This document shows, piece after piece, positions 45,643-56,698 of a stretch of 64,000 nt of DNA. Below the pieces are notes generated by a model. It did no database searches. It saw nothing but the letters and a program-made list of their open reading frames with translations, and was not told the DNA's origin. Numbering within the stretch: position 1 is the first letter of the stretch; each line of letters begins with the position of its first letter. The DNA is from Kondoa malvinella. Lineage: Eukaryota; Basidiomycota; Agaricostilbomycetes; Agaricostilbales; Kondoaceae. Where the stretch lies: the NCBI GenBank assembly GCA_039545315.1, contig BCIM01000004.1:584643-648642 (forward strand), in the 5' to 3' direction. The position numbers and the translations under genes are program-made.

Positions 45643-47520
45643 TTATTCTGGCACGCCAGACGGAACCGTAAAGGTAGATGGGTTGAGAATGCGTGATTTC
45701 GCTTGCAATGGCTGAACGTTCCCAAGTTTGAGCATGGTCCAGAAAGAAAAGGACTTTGTTTCTGATTCAATCTGAGCTGCTTTCTTGTCGTCATTCGCTG
45801 GTGGTACAGTCTCGGAAGAGTAGAAGTAAGTGACGAGTAAATGAGTCTGCGTTTTCATCAGAATGGACCGATCGAAAGTGTAACGCTCGCATACCTTCAT
45901 AGGTCCAACAAAATCTTTTCCTACAGCTAGCTCGAGCAACACTGTCGTCCTATTCGCTTTCTTCTCCACAATGCCCACAGGCTGCCTTCTCTTAGACTTC
46001 CTCTGTCCCGTGCCATCATCAAGATCCATATCATTCTCGTCCTCTGCATCCTCATATTCCCACTGTTCCGCAAAAGCATTGATACCAAAAGTATTGGTAG
46101 GGAAAGAAATAATAAACGGGGAAAGGACTTGTTCACCTTCCTGCGACTCCCGAGGAGGAAGATCAAGTCGGACTTGGATAGCTTCATAGAGCGGATTGAC
46201 GAAAGCGAGCTCAAAGGAATACGTTCGCCCAGGTCGAAGTGGATCATTTTCCGAACCGAGCACACCAGCTCTGCCGATGATCGAGCTTCGTTGACCGGGT
46301 CGAGCAGAGACGGACCCGATAGCGCTCAGTCGGTTGGTGCCAGCGCTAGTGATAGGTGGTCGACGGAAAAGATTCATAGCTGGTAAGTAGTTGCAGGCGA
46401 CTAGCTTTATACGGTATTTGATGGACGTTGATTTCGCTTCTGGTTTCGATAGGATATGTTTGCAGGTAGGACAGCGTTTAAGTCTTTTTGCTTGTAGAGG
46501 AAGGCGTGTAGGTCGCAATTGTCTACCAGATGATCAGCATCGGAAATCATTTGGAAGAGATAAGACTTACGAAACCTCTCTTATTTGCTGCCAAGGATTC
46601 ACGCCCTTCTGCTCTACAGTCGCTATTTCATCCAACGTAGACAAGTTCTTCAATAGCTCGACTCGCTCTTGCTCCTTTTTAGAACCTTCCCGAGCAGTTT
46701 GCAGAGCTTCATAAGGTTCAAGCTCGTCTTTTGCATGAGCAGGAATGACAGCTGGAGGTCTACTTCGGTTTGCAAGCCCGAGGAGCGAGCCGTATCGGGA
46801 TGGTAGACTTGACAAAGTCGAAGAACGAGGTAAAGTAGATGCAGGACCGGCTTCTTTTTGGGCTGCGGCTGCTAGACCTGCTCTAACAAATGGCTCCAGA
46901 TGATCTTTGACGTGTTCGAAGGATTGGATAGCTGGTGTGGCTGCCTCGGCCTTTTGTAACTGTACTGTTCATCCGTGGGCGAGGATTCAGCATAAGATAA
47001 TGCAAGAAGTCGCCTGGAACGAACATGCCAATCCTGTAGGCTTCTCAAAGCTGATGCCAACCTCCTTTGAATCCCAGCGACAAAAGGTACAGGTAAGGTA
47101 GAAAGGTGATTCTCCGATGTTGGCACCTGCAGACTTGAGATCATCCACATTCGCAGGATCTGATCCAGTAACAGAAAGCGTATGGGTGCATTGAGGGCAC
47201 AGGAAGCAGTTCCGTGCGCATCTTTACGCGTAATACTTCAGCTTCTACGCGTAGGTCATGTTTGCTTTTTGAACTCACCGATGAAATTCACCTCGAACAG
47301 AAGCGGTAGGCACTTCAAAGAGACAGAGAGGACAATAGTAACAGACGACTTCCTCAGAAATGCAGCGCGGACAGCGAATAGCATCACATTCTTCGCAAAA
47401 GAAGAGTTGGCTCAGTGCATGATGCTCGTATGCCCTTTCGAGGACTGGGGGAACTTGAGCTTCAGGTTCGGCCGTGGTAGGATGCTTGCCGCAGTCACAA
47501 TGATAGAGCACCGGATCCAT
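45643..47520 (-). CDS. DCTN4: Dynactin subunit 4 (p62)
   Basis: ATG 47520 starts MDPVLYHCDCGKHPTTAEPE, then LSQLFFCEECDAIRCPRCIS and EEVVCYYCPLCLFEVPTASV, the zinc-binding cysteine cluster of p62. Middle exons hold a coiled part (AREGSKKEQERVELLKNLST). The C-terminal region starts RPTRLPLQAKRLKRCPTCKH then IKYRIKLVACNYLPAMNLFR, which is diagnostic. It continues with beta-rich sequence (SFELAFVNPLYEAIQVRLDL) and ends ILNPSTFTVPSGVPE, stop at 45643. p62 caps the pointed end of the dynactin Arp1 filament and helps dynein-driven transport along microtubules. Confidence 0.92.
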
Positions 47521-48060
47521 AAGAGTAGGGGTATATCTGAGATGATTTATAATCGTTGCTTGTCAAAAGACGTCGACTCTCCTTCCGCTCAGCGTGTTTT
47601 CGCGCCGCCTCAGCAAGACAATCTGCAGATAGCCAAGGATCAGGAGATTCATACAGAACTTGTCGAAAAGGTGCTTTGACGCTGAAGATTGATTCAAGCA
47701 CTTCTCGAGGACAAGACGTACAGCTAGAAGAGATCAAATGATTCCATGACCAATGACCTTATCTTGAGCCTCTGCCTCTCCTGGTCTCGTCCGCGCGCGA
47801 GCATACTGCTGTCGTGATAGCCCTGCAACGCTCGCATTCGCCCAGATTGACTTTCGCCTTAACATTCAAGGCATATCCCGATATCCGGCAGACACGAATG
47901 TGCCATGAAGTATTACTGTAAACCATTGCTTCGCGCAGGATCGTCTCGGTCAACTGACTCATATGCCAAAAGTCAATGTCTATCTCACGCAAGGCGCTCA
48001 ACATGCGACTCCAAGCTCCCCGCAAGAAGTCAACCGGCCCTTTAGAAGCACCTCAATGAG
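47495..48060 (-). CDS. Hypothetical protein with CxxC motif, exon structure incomplete
   Basis: Minus-strand sequence reads ASKGPVDFLRGAWSRMLSAL, REIDIDFWHMSQLTETILRE, AMVYSNTSWHIRVCRISGYA and LNVKAKVNLGECERCRAITT. A second stretch is SCTSCPREVLESIFSVKAPF then RQVLYESPDPWLSADCLAEA and ARKHAERKESRRLLTS. The CERC and CTSC pairs could form a zinc site if the exons join. The intron in between (about 47700-47810) cannot be phased cleanly with the donors seen. An upstream exon beyond the acceptor-like CATTGAG near 48055 is required. No family recognised. Confidence 0.4.
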
Positions 48061-48510
48061 CCATTGAAGCTGCAATTGCATCTATTATGCATCTTGTCCC
48101 GTTTATCTGCAAAAAATCCTTTGTTCGGAGGATTATCGAATGCCAGCGCTCTCGCCGCTCTTAACTCTCACTTTCTGTTACTGATGCTTCGTAGGGATAA
48201 GGCACCTGGTGATCACTTTGCTTGTGCTTTTCATTGTCTTCTGCTCTGCATCCGGCCTTCTGCTTCTGTCAGCATGGCCTGCATTGTTCTGTTATCAACT
48301 ACCTAATCCTTCTGCTCCGCCGCAACCAGCGCTTTTTGAATTAGACACAGCCTGTCACGCCGCATTCAGCACTGCTTTACGGAGATTGCTTATTACCCTC
48401 ACGCGTGCTTCCCTTATTTTCTACGCTTGTCATGCTCCTTAGGATATGGTTATTGACATGGCTCCTGTCTTGAGGTGCATGTGGATTACGCATGAGGTAA
48501 ATGACGAGTC

Positions 48511-48760
48511 TCAAGCCATTCGGATGTCCACTTTAGGAGATGGGTCACTTCTAGCGGATGAAAGCCTGTAGACGTGTAGATCATTCACGCACAGATCAGG
48601 ACAGGCACACATAATGCCCAGATAGCAGAAGTCGACTTTGGCGGGTAATAATTCCAAGGGCAGCCACACATTTGCGAACACTCTCGCTTCAAGACGATCG
48701 CAGACTTGATCCAACAACTCGGCGAGTGCTCATACACGGCCAACAGCTACAGCAAGCAAG
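48511..48760 (-). CDS. Probable C-terminal exon of an unrecognised gene
   Basis: The minus strand is open from an acceptor-like TATGAG at about 48733 to TGA at 48511. It reads LAELLDQVCDRLEARVFANV, WLPLELLPAKVDFCYLGIMC, ACPDLCVNDLHVYRLSSARS and ends PKVDIRMA. The composition is protein-like and Cys-rich. No in-phase upstream exon was proven; an ATG near 48890 (MQACVVTSPCLLSAYHRAAE) is a candidate. The plus strand also has a hydrophobic frame (48209-48442), but it lacks an ATG. Confidence 0.3.
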
Positions 48761-49142
48761 GCTCCAGAACATCCACTGTCACCGGCCTAGTCTATAATTT
48801 CTGCAATAGTTGTCGCTTTTCTCCGCAGCTCTGTGATAGGCAGACAGAAGGCAAGGACTTGTAACAACGCAAGCTTGCATCAATTGCAAGTGGTGTGTCT
48901 GTACATGTTTCAAGGCTTCAAGCATTCGCAAGATCATTAAACAGAGCTTGCGTTAAGTCGGCCAGAAGAAGCGTTGTCAAGCTTCAACACAGCGTGAGCC
49001 ACATCTCCGAGATTCATTCACACATATCCTCTGTCCTACTGTGCGCTGTCGCTTTGACGTTCCGCTGCCTATACGGACAAGGACTTGCTCTCAATGGTAG
49101 ATGTCTAATTCTGGCTTTTTGCCTTGCATAGGACGTCAAGCC
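48761..49142. other. Region upstream of REG1
   Basis: Holds the REG1 promoter and perhaps a first exon of the minus-strand gene at 48511. Nothing further recognised. Confidence 0.35.
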
Positions 49143-52018
49143 ATGGCTGCAAGCTCGGCTACAATGGCTGCCACGGATACAAGTGTCTCCCCGGAGCAGG
49201 TGCAAAACAGCAAGCTTCATGGGCCAAGAGCGGGGCAGAAACCTCCACTGACCCTGCCTCCAGAGTAAGACATTCGCAATCTGTATATCAGCGCCTCTAA
49301 TAGTGTGGTTATAGTCTCGTAGCTGCAACTTTCCATTCTCCGGCAGCTTCATCGTCAAATTCAAGTGGTAGCTCACCGGCCGCTTCGCAACCTTCTTCCC
49401 CTTCGCAAGGTCATGGACCAGTCGTACCAGCCTACCCATACAACACATCGCTTCTACCCTTTTTATCTCCTGCCAATGGCAATACGCCTGATGATTCAGA
49501 AGTCACCACTCGAATCCCGAGCGTCCAAGTCGATTATCTGTCGCATGAATGGCAGGAAGAAGATGTTTGGGCTAGTTGGCGAGCTACGACAAAGCATAAA
49601 GCAAGTATGGCCAATGGTGTCCGGCTAGAGAATGCGAGTTGGCGTACTTGGAACAAGCAGAGAAACAACCTCAAGACCATCAGTCCGGAAACCCTCAACT
49701 GGTACGCCACTCTCAATGCTTTACGGATGATGCTTATTCCGATTGTATAGGCTGAAAGACAGCGACGTGACTTGGTTGTATGGCCCTTTGCACACTGGCG
49801 GAGTGGACATTATGCCAAAAGCCAACGAGCCAGCCAAAGCGGAAGATCGACTCGGTCTTGACTTTCACACCTCCTCTCGCAACTCTAGACCGATCATTCC
49901 CGGCCGATCAGGCTCCAACAGCTCGACAGTCAGCACACCTGGCTACACCAGCCGAAGCGCTTCACCTCGGTCACAAGCTGTGCCAAAGAAGCCTATCCTC
50001 AAATACCGCTCCTTGACCGACATCCTTACCGTACCGAGCTTTGGTCGGAGGGCACGATTCGATTCGGAAGACATGTCGAGTGACGGCGGCGCTGATTCGG
50101 CTGATGAGCGGATTCTGTCACCCACTTCGAGTCAGCCGTCGTCCAGCTTGCGGAACCCAATACGGCCTGATGATCTGCCGCAACCAGAGTCTGCCCCTTC
50201 CGAAGCTCTTCCTCCTTCTTCTAATGTGTCTGCACCTCTTTTCAATAGTGACGTCCAAGGAAGGACTTCGCCTTCAGCCGACGGGTCGTCAGACACAGGT
50301 ACGGACACAACAAGTACATCAGATACTGGCGGCGGTAGGAAGAAGCGAAGACACATCGCTTTCAGTCATCGCGTCGAACAATGTATAGCTGTCGATTCGG
50401 AGGAAGATCGCGAGCGGTATAACAACAGCTCGAATCAAGATTTCAACCAGCTCAGAAGGCAAAAGGGCTCTGGTTCGTACTTTCAGCGGCATCCAGCATC
50501 TCACCCAGACTTTTCGGATGGCACTTCGGACGATGACGAGGAAGTACTCACCTTCCGCCCCAAGCGCAATTCTTCCCACAGCAATCTTACACATCACCAA
50601 GCACCTCTTTCTCCTCCGGAACACTATACTATCGCTAAGCTTGCGCCGACTTTTCTCAAGAACAGCGAAAGTTTGCCAAGTCCAAGTCCCGCTATCGTCT
50701 ACTCGCCTCAGAAAGCTTCTCAGCAGCAGGATGAGAGCAATGACTCGGCAGACGACTCGTATACTCCTACAGCTACTTCACCAGTAGTCAACACCTCTTC
50801 TTTGCCGCCGCGGAATTACATGATTGTTCAGCAGCAATCTGGTGGGAGACGAGCCACAGTGACAGCGCCTGCTCCCCCGGCCGCTCAAACTTTCTATTCC
50901 AAATCTCCAACGACCGAACAGCCAATCTCGCAATGGGATGGCGACGAGGAAGAATTTGCTTCGATTGGTCTGGATTACTATGGCACTGGCGATCCATCAG
51001 GCGGCGATCTAGACTTTAATGACTTTGGTCAAGAAGGCGGAGGCGGAAGTGGGATGTATGCCAGTCACGACCCAATCCCTCGTGGCTACTACGCTCAGCA
51101 AGTCGCTCGATCACCTAAAGGCACTACCTTTGAGCTAGACGATGATGAATCCTCTTCTTCGGCTGATATGGGCACACCGACGACCAAGACGATTGGACTC
51201 GCTGGTTCAGACTCAATGAGCCCGAACCGATTTGCCGAAGTCGGCAAGTCCATTTTGAAGACTCGGAAACCTCTTTCAGCAGAATCGTCTAGTGATTCGC
51301 TTCACAGCAACTCGGACGGGTCGGCAGCTAGCTCGCCTGGTCTTATTGCACCATCCAACGGTCTGCAGATCGTAGCTGATGAGGAAGGTTCAGCTCGAGG
51401 GCGGTCATTATCGCGCGGCTCATCCAGCTCGAGCTTGGATGGTCGATCAGTCAGTCGGACAGCGAGTAGCGGAGGTAGTCCAGCAGACTATGTCGGCGGT
51501 ATAGCTCTTCGAGGGCCAGATGTGCCAAGAAGGGTGAAAGAGCGAAGGTCAACGGACAACCTACTCTATGGCTCAAGCCCGAGTGAGGACAGTATGCCTA
51601 GTGGTCCGCACGAGACTGGGATGAAGCGAAGGGTGTCGATCAGTGAAGACGAGCCGGAAATCATTCCGGAACAAAGTGACCAAGAAGAGTCGGTAAAAGA
51701 TGAGGGCGAGCGGTGTTCAAGGTCAGTCTGAGGATCAGGTTGGGATGTCACGTCCTTGTTCTGAACCTTGGACTGCCAGTCGGGACGCTCGCCCAACTAC
51801 TTCCGACAAGGCTGAAACAGCCAAGTCACCAATACCCGACGAGTCAAAGAAATCACCTTCTTCCACCTTTATCAGTCCAGATCTCGCTCTAGGACTCAAT
51901 TATCAAGATCACACCTATGTGAGCAGCGCGTATGAAGCGGCCGGCGTTGCGAAAGACCTGGTGCGTTTCTACTGTGCTAACGAATGAAACGGCTCATATT
52001 GTTCAAAAGGCAGCTTAG
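49143..52018 (+). CDS. REG1: Protein phosphatase 1 regulatory subunit Reg1-like
   Basis: Starts MAASSATMAATDTSVSPEQV; after one intron comes the DUF1752 region (VDYLSHEWQEEDVWASWRAT, RLENASWRTWNKQRNNLKTI, SPETLNW joined by splicing to LKDSDVTWLYGPL). About 200 residues on is the PP1-docking segment RKKRRHIAFSHRVEQCIAVD. It holds an RVxF-type site (HIAF) and the VEQCIAVD block conserved in Reg1/Reg2. The rest is long and Ser/Asp-rich, with a second RVxF-like sequence (KSILKTRK). The last exons join through a GTCAGT donor at 51722 and end YEAAGVAKDLAA, TAG at 52016. Reg1 brings PP1 (Glc7) to Snf1 kinase to keep it off in high glucose; the same role is inferred. Confidence 0.92.
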
Positions 52019-52307
52019 TGCGATGTGTGCATTTATTTGGGCAAAGAAGTAACTACGACAACAGAAGAGCCGTTTTTTCAGAGCTGGAAATAAAAGAAAC
52101 GGTTTTTTCTGCATGTGTTATGGAATTTCAGATCAAATGGGAATGTCTAGTAGTCAAAGCCTGTAATCAATCATTCATTCATTCATGGCTTGGTTGTTAT
52201 CTGAGAAAGAGAGGCGACCGATTCGAAGGCTTCGGCGAATCCTTCCGGTGAGTGCTGCAAGTTGCCAAACCCCAAAGTCGCACACCTCAACGTCCAAGTC
52301 AAACAAA

Positions 52308-54774
52308 ATGGCATCCAGACTAGCAGCACGCTCCGTACGTCTCTCCTTGCGGTCCCAAGCGCATTTGCAACCGTTTTACGATTGCGGCTGCTTGGCTTTG
52401 CATGAAAATATGGATGGGCTGACCTTTGGTTCTCTTTAAACAGCTTTTGCGAACAGCAAGGCCTGCTGCGCCTTCCAAAACCTTCAGTGTTAGAGCCGCA
52501 AGCTCGAAAGCTGGTCAGCGATACCGATATGGTCAAAATTAATCGCTGAGACGTGATATTATGCAGCGCAAGCGGAAGTCACTTCAGTGATTCAGGATCG
52601 CATTTCTGGCTCCAGCTCTGCGGCCGATGTCCAAGAGACTGGAAAGGTCTTGAACATTGGGTGCGTTGCTTTGTCGAGCCAATAAATGATAACCCGCTTA
52701 AATATCCGAACTAGTGATGGTATCGCTCGTATGTCAAAAGTCGACGATATATAGGTGCCGTGGCTCATCAAAGGTCATGCAGGTGTCTACGGTCTACGCA
52801 ATGTCCAGGCCGAAGAGATGGTGGAATTCTCTTCTGGTATCAGAGGCATGTGTCTGAACTTGGAAGCCGACAACGTGTGTTCTCGTGGCTCCTCAAGCTT
52901 TATTGCGGGCTCTAAACATGCTTGTGATGTCTAGGTCGGTGTCACAGTCTTCGGTAACGACAGGTAAGGCTCAACATGCGCGTTTTGTGGCAAGTGCTTA
53001 ATTCCGGTGCAGACTGATCAAGGAAGGCGATGTCGTCAAGCGTACCGGACAGATTGTGGATGTGTAAGCTCTGCTGACACAACTCAGTTGAGCAAAAGCT
53101 CAATTTTTGCGATAGTCCCGTTGGACCAGCACTTTTAGGTCGTGTGGTCGATGCTCTCGGAAACCCCATTGACGGCAAGGGACCCATTGACACCAAGGAA
53201 CGTCGCCGTTCGCAACTCAAAGCTCCCGGTGTCTTGCCCAGAAAATCCGTCAACCAATCTATGATGACCGGTCTCAAAGCTATCGACGCCATGGTGCCTA
53301 TCGGACGGTAGGCCAAATCATGGGGAAACTATTAGCTTTTTGCTGATCATCTCGTCGTTGCGCTACAGAGGACAGCGTGAACTTATCATTGGTGACCGTC
53401 AAACCGGAAAGACCGCTGTTGCCCTCGACACCATTCTTAACCAGAAGAGGTGGAACGACGGAAACGACGAAGTCAAGAAGCTCTACTGTGTCTACGTTGC
53501 TGTTGGTCAAAAGCGATCTACCGTCGCCCAGTTCGTCCAGACTTTGGAAGAGAACGACGCCCTCAAGTACACCATTATCGTCGCCGCTACCGCCTCCGAA
53601 GCCGCTCCTCTGCAATACCTCGCACCTTTCTCTGCTACCGCCATGGGAGAGTGGTTCCGGTGAGCAGAACATCGTACATTTCCACTTTCGGACTAATGTG
53701 CCATGAAACAGTGACAACGGCAAGCACTCTTTGATCATCTACGATGACTTGTCCAAGCACGCCGTCGCCTACCGTCAAATGTCTCTACTTCTCCGTCGTC
53801 CTCCTGGTCGTGAGGCTTACCCCGGTGATGTCTTCTGTTCGTCAAGTCGCAGCTTGTTCTAGACTACAGACTTATTTGGGTGAGCAGACCTCCACTCTCG
53901 TCTGCTAGAACGTGCCGCCAAAATGAACGACTCGCTTGGTGGTGGATCCATGACTGCTCTGCCAGTTATTGAGACCCAGGGTGGTGATGTGTCTGCTTAC
54001 ATTGTCAGTGCACTTTGGCATGTTAGGCTCTGGCGCTGATCGTATCTGTAGCCTACTAACGTCATTTCAATTACCGATGGTCAAATCTTCTTGGAAGCCG
54101 AACGTGCGTTTCTGTCGAAAGTAATCTTCGGGAGTCTGACATGTCTGTATAGTCTTCTTCAAGGGTATCCGTCCAGCTATCAACGTCGGTCTTTCAGTGT
54201 CCCGTGTCGGTTCCGCCGCTCAGGTCAAGATCATGAAGTGAGTCATTGTGTTGTAATTTGGGAGCTGGCGCTTAATTCGTGTCTCAGATCCGTGTCTGGT
54301 TCCTTGAAGCTCTACCTTGCCCAGTACCGTGATGTTGCCGCTTTCGCCCAATTTGGTTCGGACTTGGACGCCTCTACCCGTTTCATTCTCGCTCGTGGTG
54401 CCCGTCTGACTGAACTCCTCAAGCAAGGCCAATATCAGCCTATGACGTTCGAGGTGCAAGTACCCATCCTTTACGCTGGTGTCAACGGTCTTTTGGACAA
54501 AGTTCCAGTAGACAAGATGTTCGTCCCTACTTGCATTCTGCGTCTACGGCTTATCTGATTAAAACATCTGCAGCACCGCTTGGGAGAAGGACTTTTCTTC
54601 TGAGCTCTCGTCGAGCCACAGCGAGCTCTTGAAAGAGATCTCTAACGGTGTCATGACGCCAGAGTTGGAGAAGAAGATCAAAGTACGCATCCAAGTTGTC
54701 GCGTAACCAAATTTAATCGGTCTTCCGCACAGGAAACTGTCACTTCGCACGTCAGCAAGTTCGCCTCTGCCTAA
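52308..54774 (+). CDS. ATP1: ATP synthase F1 subunit alpha (mitochondrial)
   Basis: MASRLAARS begins a mitochondrial targeting peptide ([20 protein letters not shown]). The body has [60 protein letters not shown], the Walker A region [40 protein letters not shown] and the signature [20 protein letters not shown]. The C-terminal domain is [20 protein letters not shown] to [13 protein letters not shown]. About twelve introns are present; the one after VPVDK uses a GTTCGT donor (about 54518-54572). Stop TAA 54772-54774. It carries non-catalytic nucleotide sites in the F1 hexamer. The last ~430 bp of gene plus the 3' untranslated region are duplicated in inverted orientation at 56699-57303. Confidence 0.97.
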
Positions 54775-54948
54775 AAGAAGCAAAAGACGCAAGGACTTGT
54801 CATGCAACAGATGCTAGCAAGTTCAGACAAAAAAGGGGTTTACGCAAAGGGGATAGTCTACCAATCTGTACCGCGGGATCTCCTTTTCAATTTCATTCTC
54901 TGCACATTGTCCATGATGATTTGGCTCTTTGACCTTTCTTTTAAGTGA
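54342..54948 (+). repeat. Source arm of the inverted ATP1 duplication
   Basis: From TTTCGCCCAATTTGG in the ATP1 exon to TTTTAAGTGATC in its 3' flank, this segment recurs inverted at 56699-57303. Exons and 3' flank are almost identical. Weak similarity may continue to about 54985. The arms are about 1.75 kb apart. Confidence 0.9.
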
Positions 54949-55331
54949 TCATATGTTTATGTTAAGTTACGACTCGACTGCGAGACCCCATAAACTCCTG
55001 CTCGGTCTGCACGGTACGCTATGTCGGACACCAGTGATTGGACTAGCCAGCCAGCATTGCATTGACAATTGATCAACAGATACAAAAGCGCGAGCGACCA
55101 GGCCCTTCGATTCGCATGCACACGAGAGCTATTTAAATACTATGGATAATGTCCACTGCTCGGTACAACATGCTGTTCGGCCAAACAATGTCTCAGCTTT
55201 TGTCAAAGCGGAGAGCGGTGGAGGACGAACCTATAAAGACAGTCTTCCTTTCTCTCCAGTTCTACTCTTGCGCATTAGAATTTGTCGAGGTTGGCTAACG
55301 ACAGATCAGCTCTCATCTCTCATCCCGAAGA
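54775..55331. other. ATP1 3' flank and intergenic sequence
   Basis: The first ~170 bp belong to the duplicated segment and include the ATP1 3' untranslated region. The rest, up to the 3' end of the convergent mucin-like gene, shows no supported gene. Confidence 0.5.
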
Positions 55332-56343
55332 TCAAAACTCACAGTAATTAGTAGGCCTCAATTGACCTCTTCCGCCTCGAATGCTTTCTTCATACTGATG
55401 GTCCTGGTACTCTCTCGGCTCTTGGTACTCATCGTATGGGTTGGCCAATGCTTCAGGGGCTTGATTGTACGCTTGCTGGCCACTGTAATACCCTGCACCA
55501 GCTCCAGCTCCTGTAGCCGCGCCAGCCGCAGCAAAGGTCCCGAATCCTGCTCCATTGTGCCCATCGGATGACGCATAGCCCGCCGTAGGTATACTGCCTA
55601 GTCCACTTGTGGTGGATCGCACTGCAACTCCATCAGTTCCGTTCCTTAATGCTCTCAGAAAGTCACTTACTGCTCGTCTCTCTTCCCAGACCAGCACCGC
55701 CCGTCCGTCTCACAGCAGGCGTAAACAGCGCACCACTATCAGGTTCAGCTTCAGGCCAACGAATCTCATCCTCTCCAGGCTCATAAGCCGTTCTCCTTTT
55801 CCTCATGTATCGCGTAACGAAAAAGAAGATCCCAACAAGCAGTAGAAGACCGCCAACACCTGATGCTGCGCCAATGATTCCATTTCTAGCCGTGTCAGAA
55901 AGACCTCCTCCGCCTCCTCCTGATTGACCAGCGCTAGTTGGGATAAGAGCGGTCGATGAAGAAGAAGAGGTAAGAGTTCGCGTTGAGCCAGAAACGGTTT
56001 CGACTGATGTGACGACGACGACTGAGATCGAAGTCGATGTAGAAGAGGTTTCTTCTGATGTTGTCTCTTCTGCACTACTCGAAGTAACTGCTCGAGAAGT
56101 TGTGCTTGTCGTCGATGAGGTGGGCTCTTCTTCCGCTTCTGTAGACGACTCGGCTGGCGGCGTAGTCGACGTTGTGCTCGAAGTGACACTATAGAATGCT
56201 CAGCATGGAATCGTCTCAGCAAGATTCCATCAAGCTCACTCTGGTGCCGTAGAACTAGGCGTTTCCTCGACACTACTCTCTTCTATCGGTGTTGACGAAG
56301 GTTGCACAGGCGTAGGTGCCCCAGCAACTCCAGACGAAGACAT
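55332..56343 (-). CDS. Single-pass Ser/Thr-rich membrane glycoprotein (Mid2/Wsc-like layout)
   Basis: ATG 56343 starts MSSSGVAGAPTPVQPSSTPI without a signal peptide. A long Ser/Thr stalk follows (EESSVEETPSSTAPE and, after an intron, VTSSTTSTTPPAESSTEAEE type sequence). A Gly run leads to one membrane helix (GIIGAASGVGGLLLLVGIFF then FVTRYMRKRR, positive-inside). The cytosolic tail is PGEDEIRWPEAEPDSGALFT, then after an intron a Gly/Ala-rich segment, and ends RGQLRPTNYCEF with TGA at 55332. The layout matches fungal plasma-membrane sensors and mucins. Lack of a signal peptide suggests reverse signal-anchor insertion. It sits between the two inverted ATP1 segments. Function unknown. Confidence 0.72.
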
Positions 56344-56698
56344 GATGCAAAGTTGTTATGTTGCTTGAAATGGCAAGATATGAATGGCGCAAAGAGCGAG
56401 TTTGTTGCAAAGTGTATATGTCACGACAGCTTGCCAGACAGGCCGTTGTCTCTTTCGCACGCGGAAAAGGAGTCTTGAAGCGAGGTCAAGGTTGAAAGGA
56501 CCGAAGGCGAGTTCAAGGCAATCCGGTGTAAGCGCTGTTGTACTTAAAAGTTTGAAAGCAGTGTAGTAGACTGCGGCAGGTATATAGTACTGAACACGGT
56601 TGAGGATATAGCGCACCAGGGACAACCGTGTTTTGAATTTTCATCAAAGCATCAACTGAGCGTGGGGCAGTGACTTAGCTCGACATAAACATTATGAC
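56344..56698. other. Promoter region of the mucin-like gene
   Basis: Between the mucin-like gene start and the outer end of the ATP1 fragment's 3' flank. No coding sequence supported. Weak similarity to sequence downstream of ATP1 may extend to about 56665. Confidence 0.4.

Noticed and set aside
48209..48442. Hydrophobic plus-strand frame resembling a signal peptide
   Set aside because: No ATG start, no splice support, and the opposite strand fits other gene models.
54559..54807. Open minus-strand frame antisense to the ATP1 3' end
   Set aside because: It is the complement of the conserved ATP1 exon and has a mirror twin in the duplicated arm; no independent protein features.
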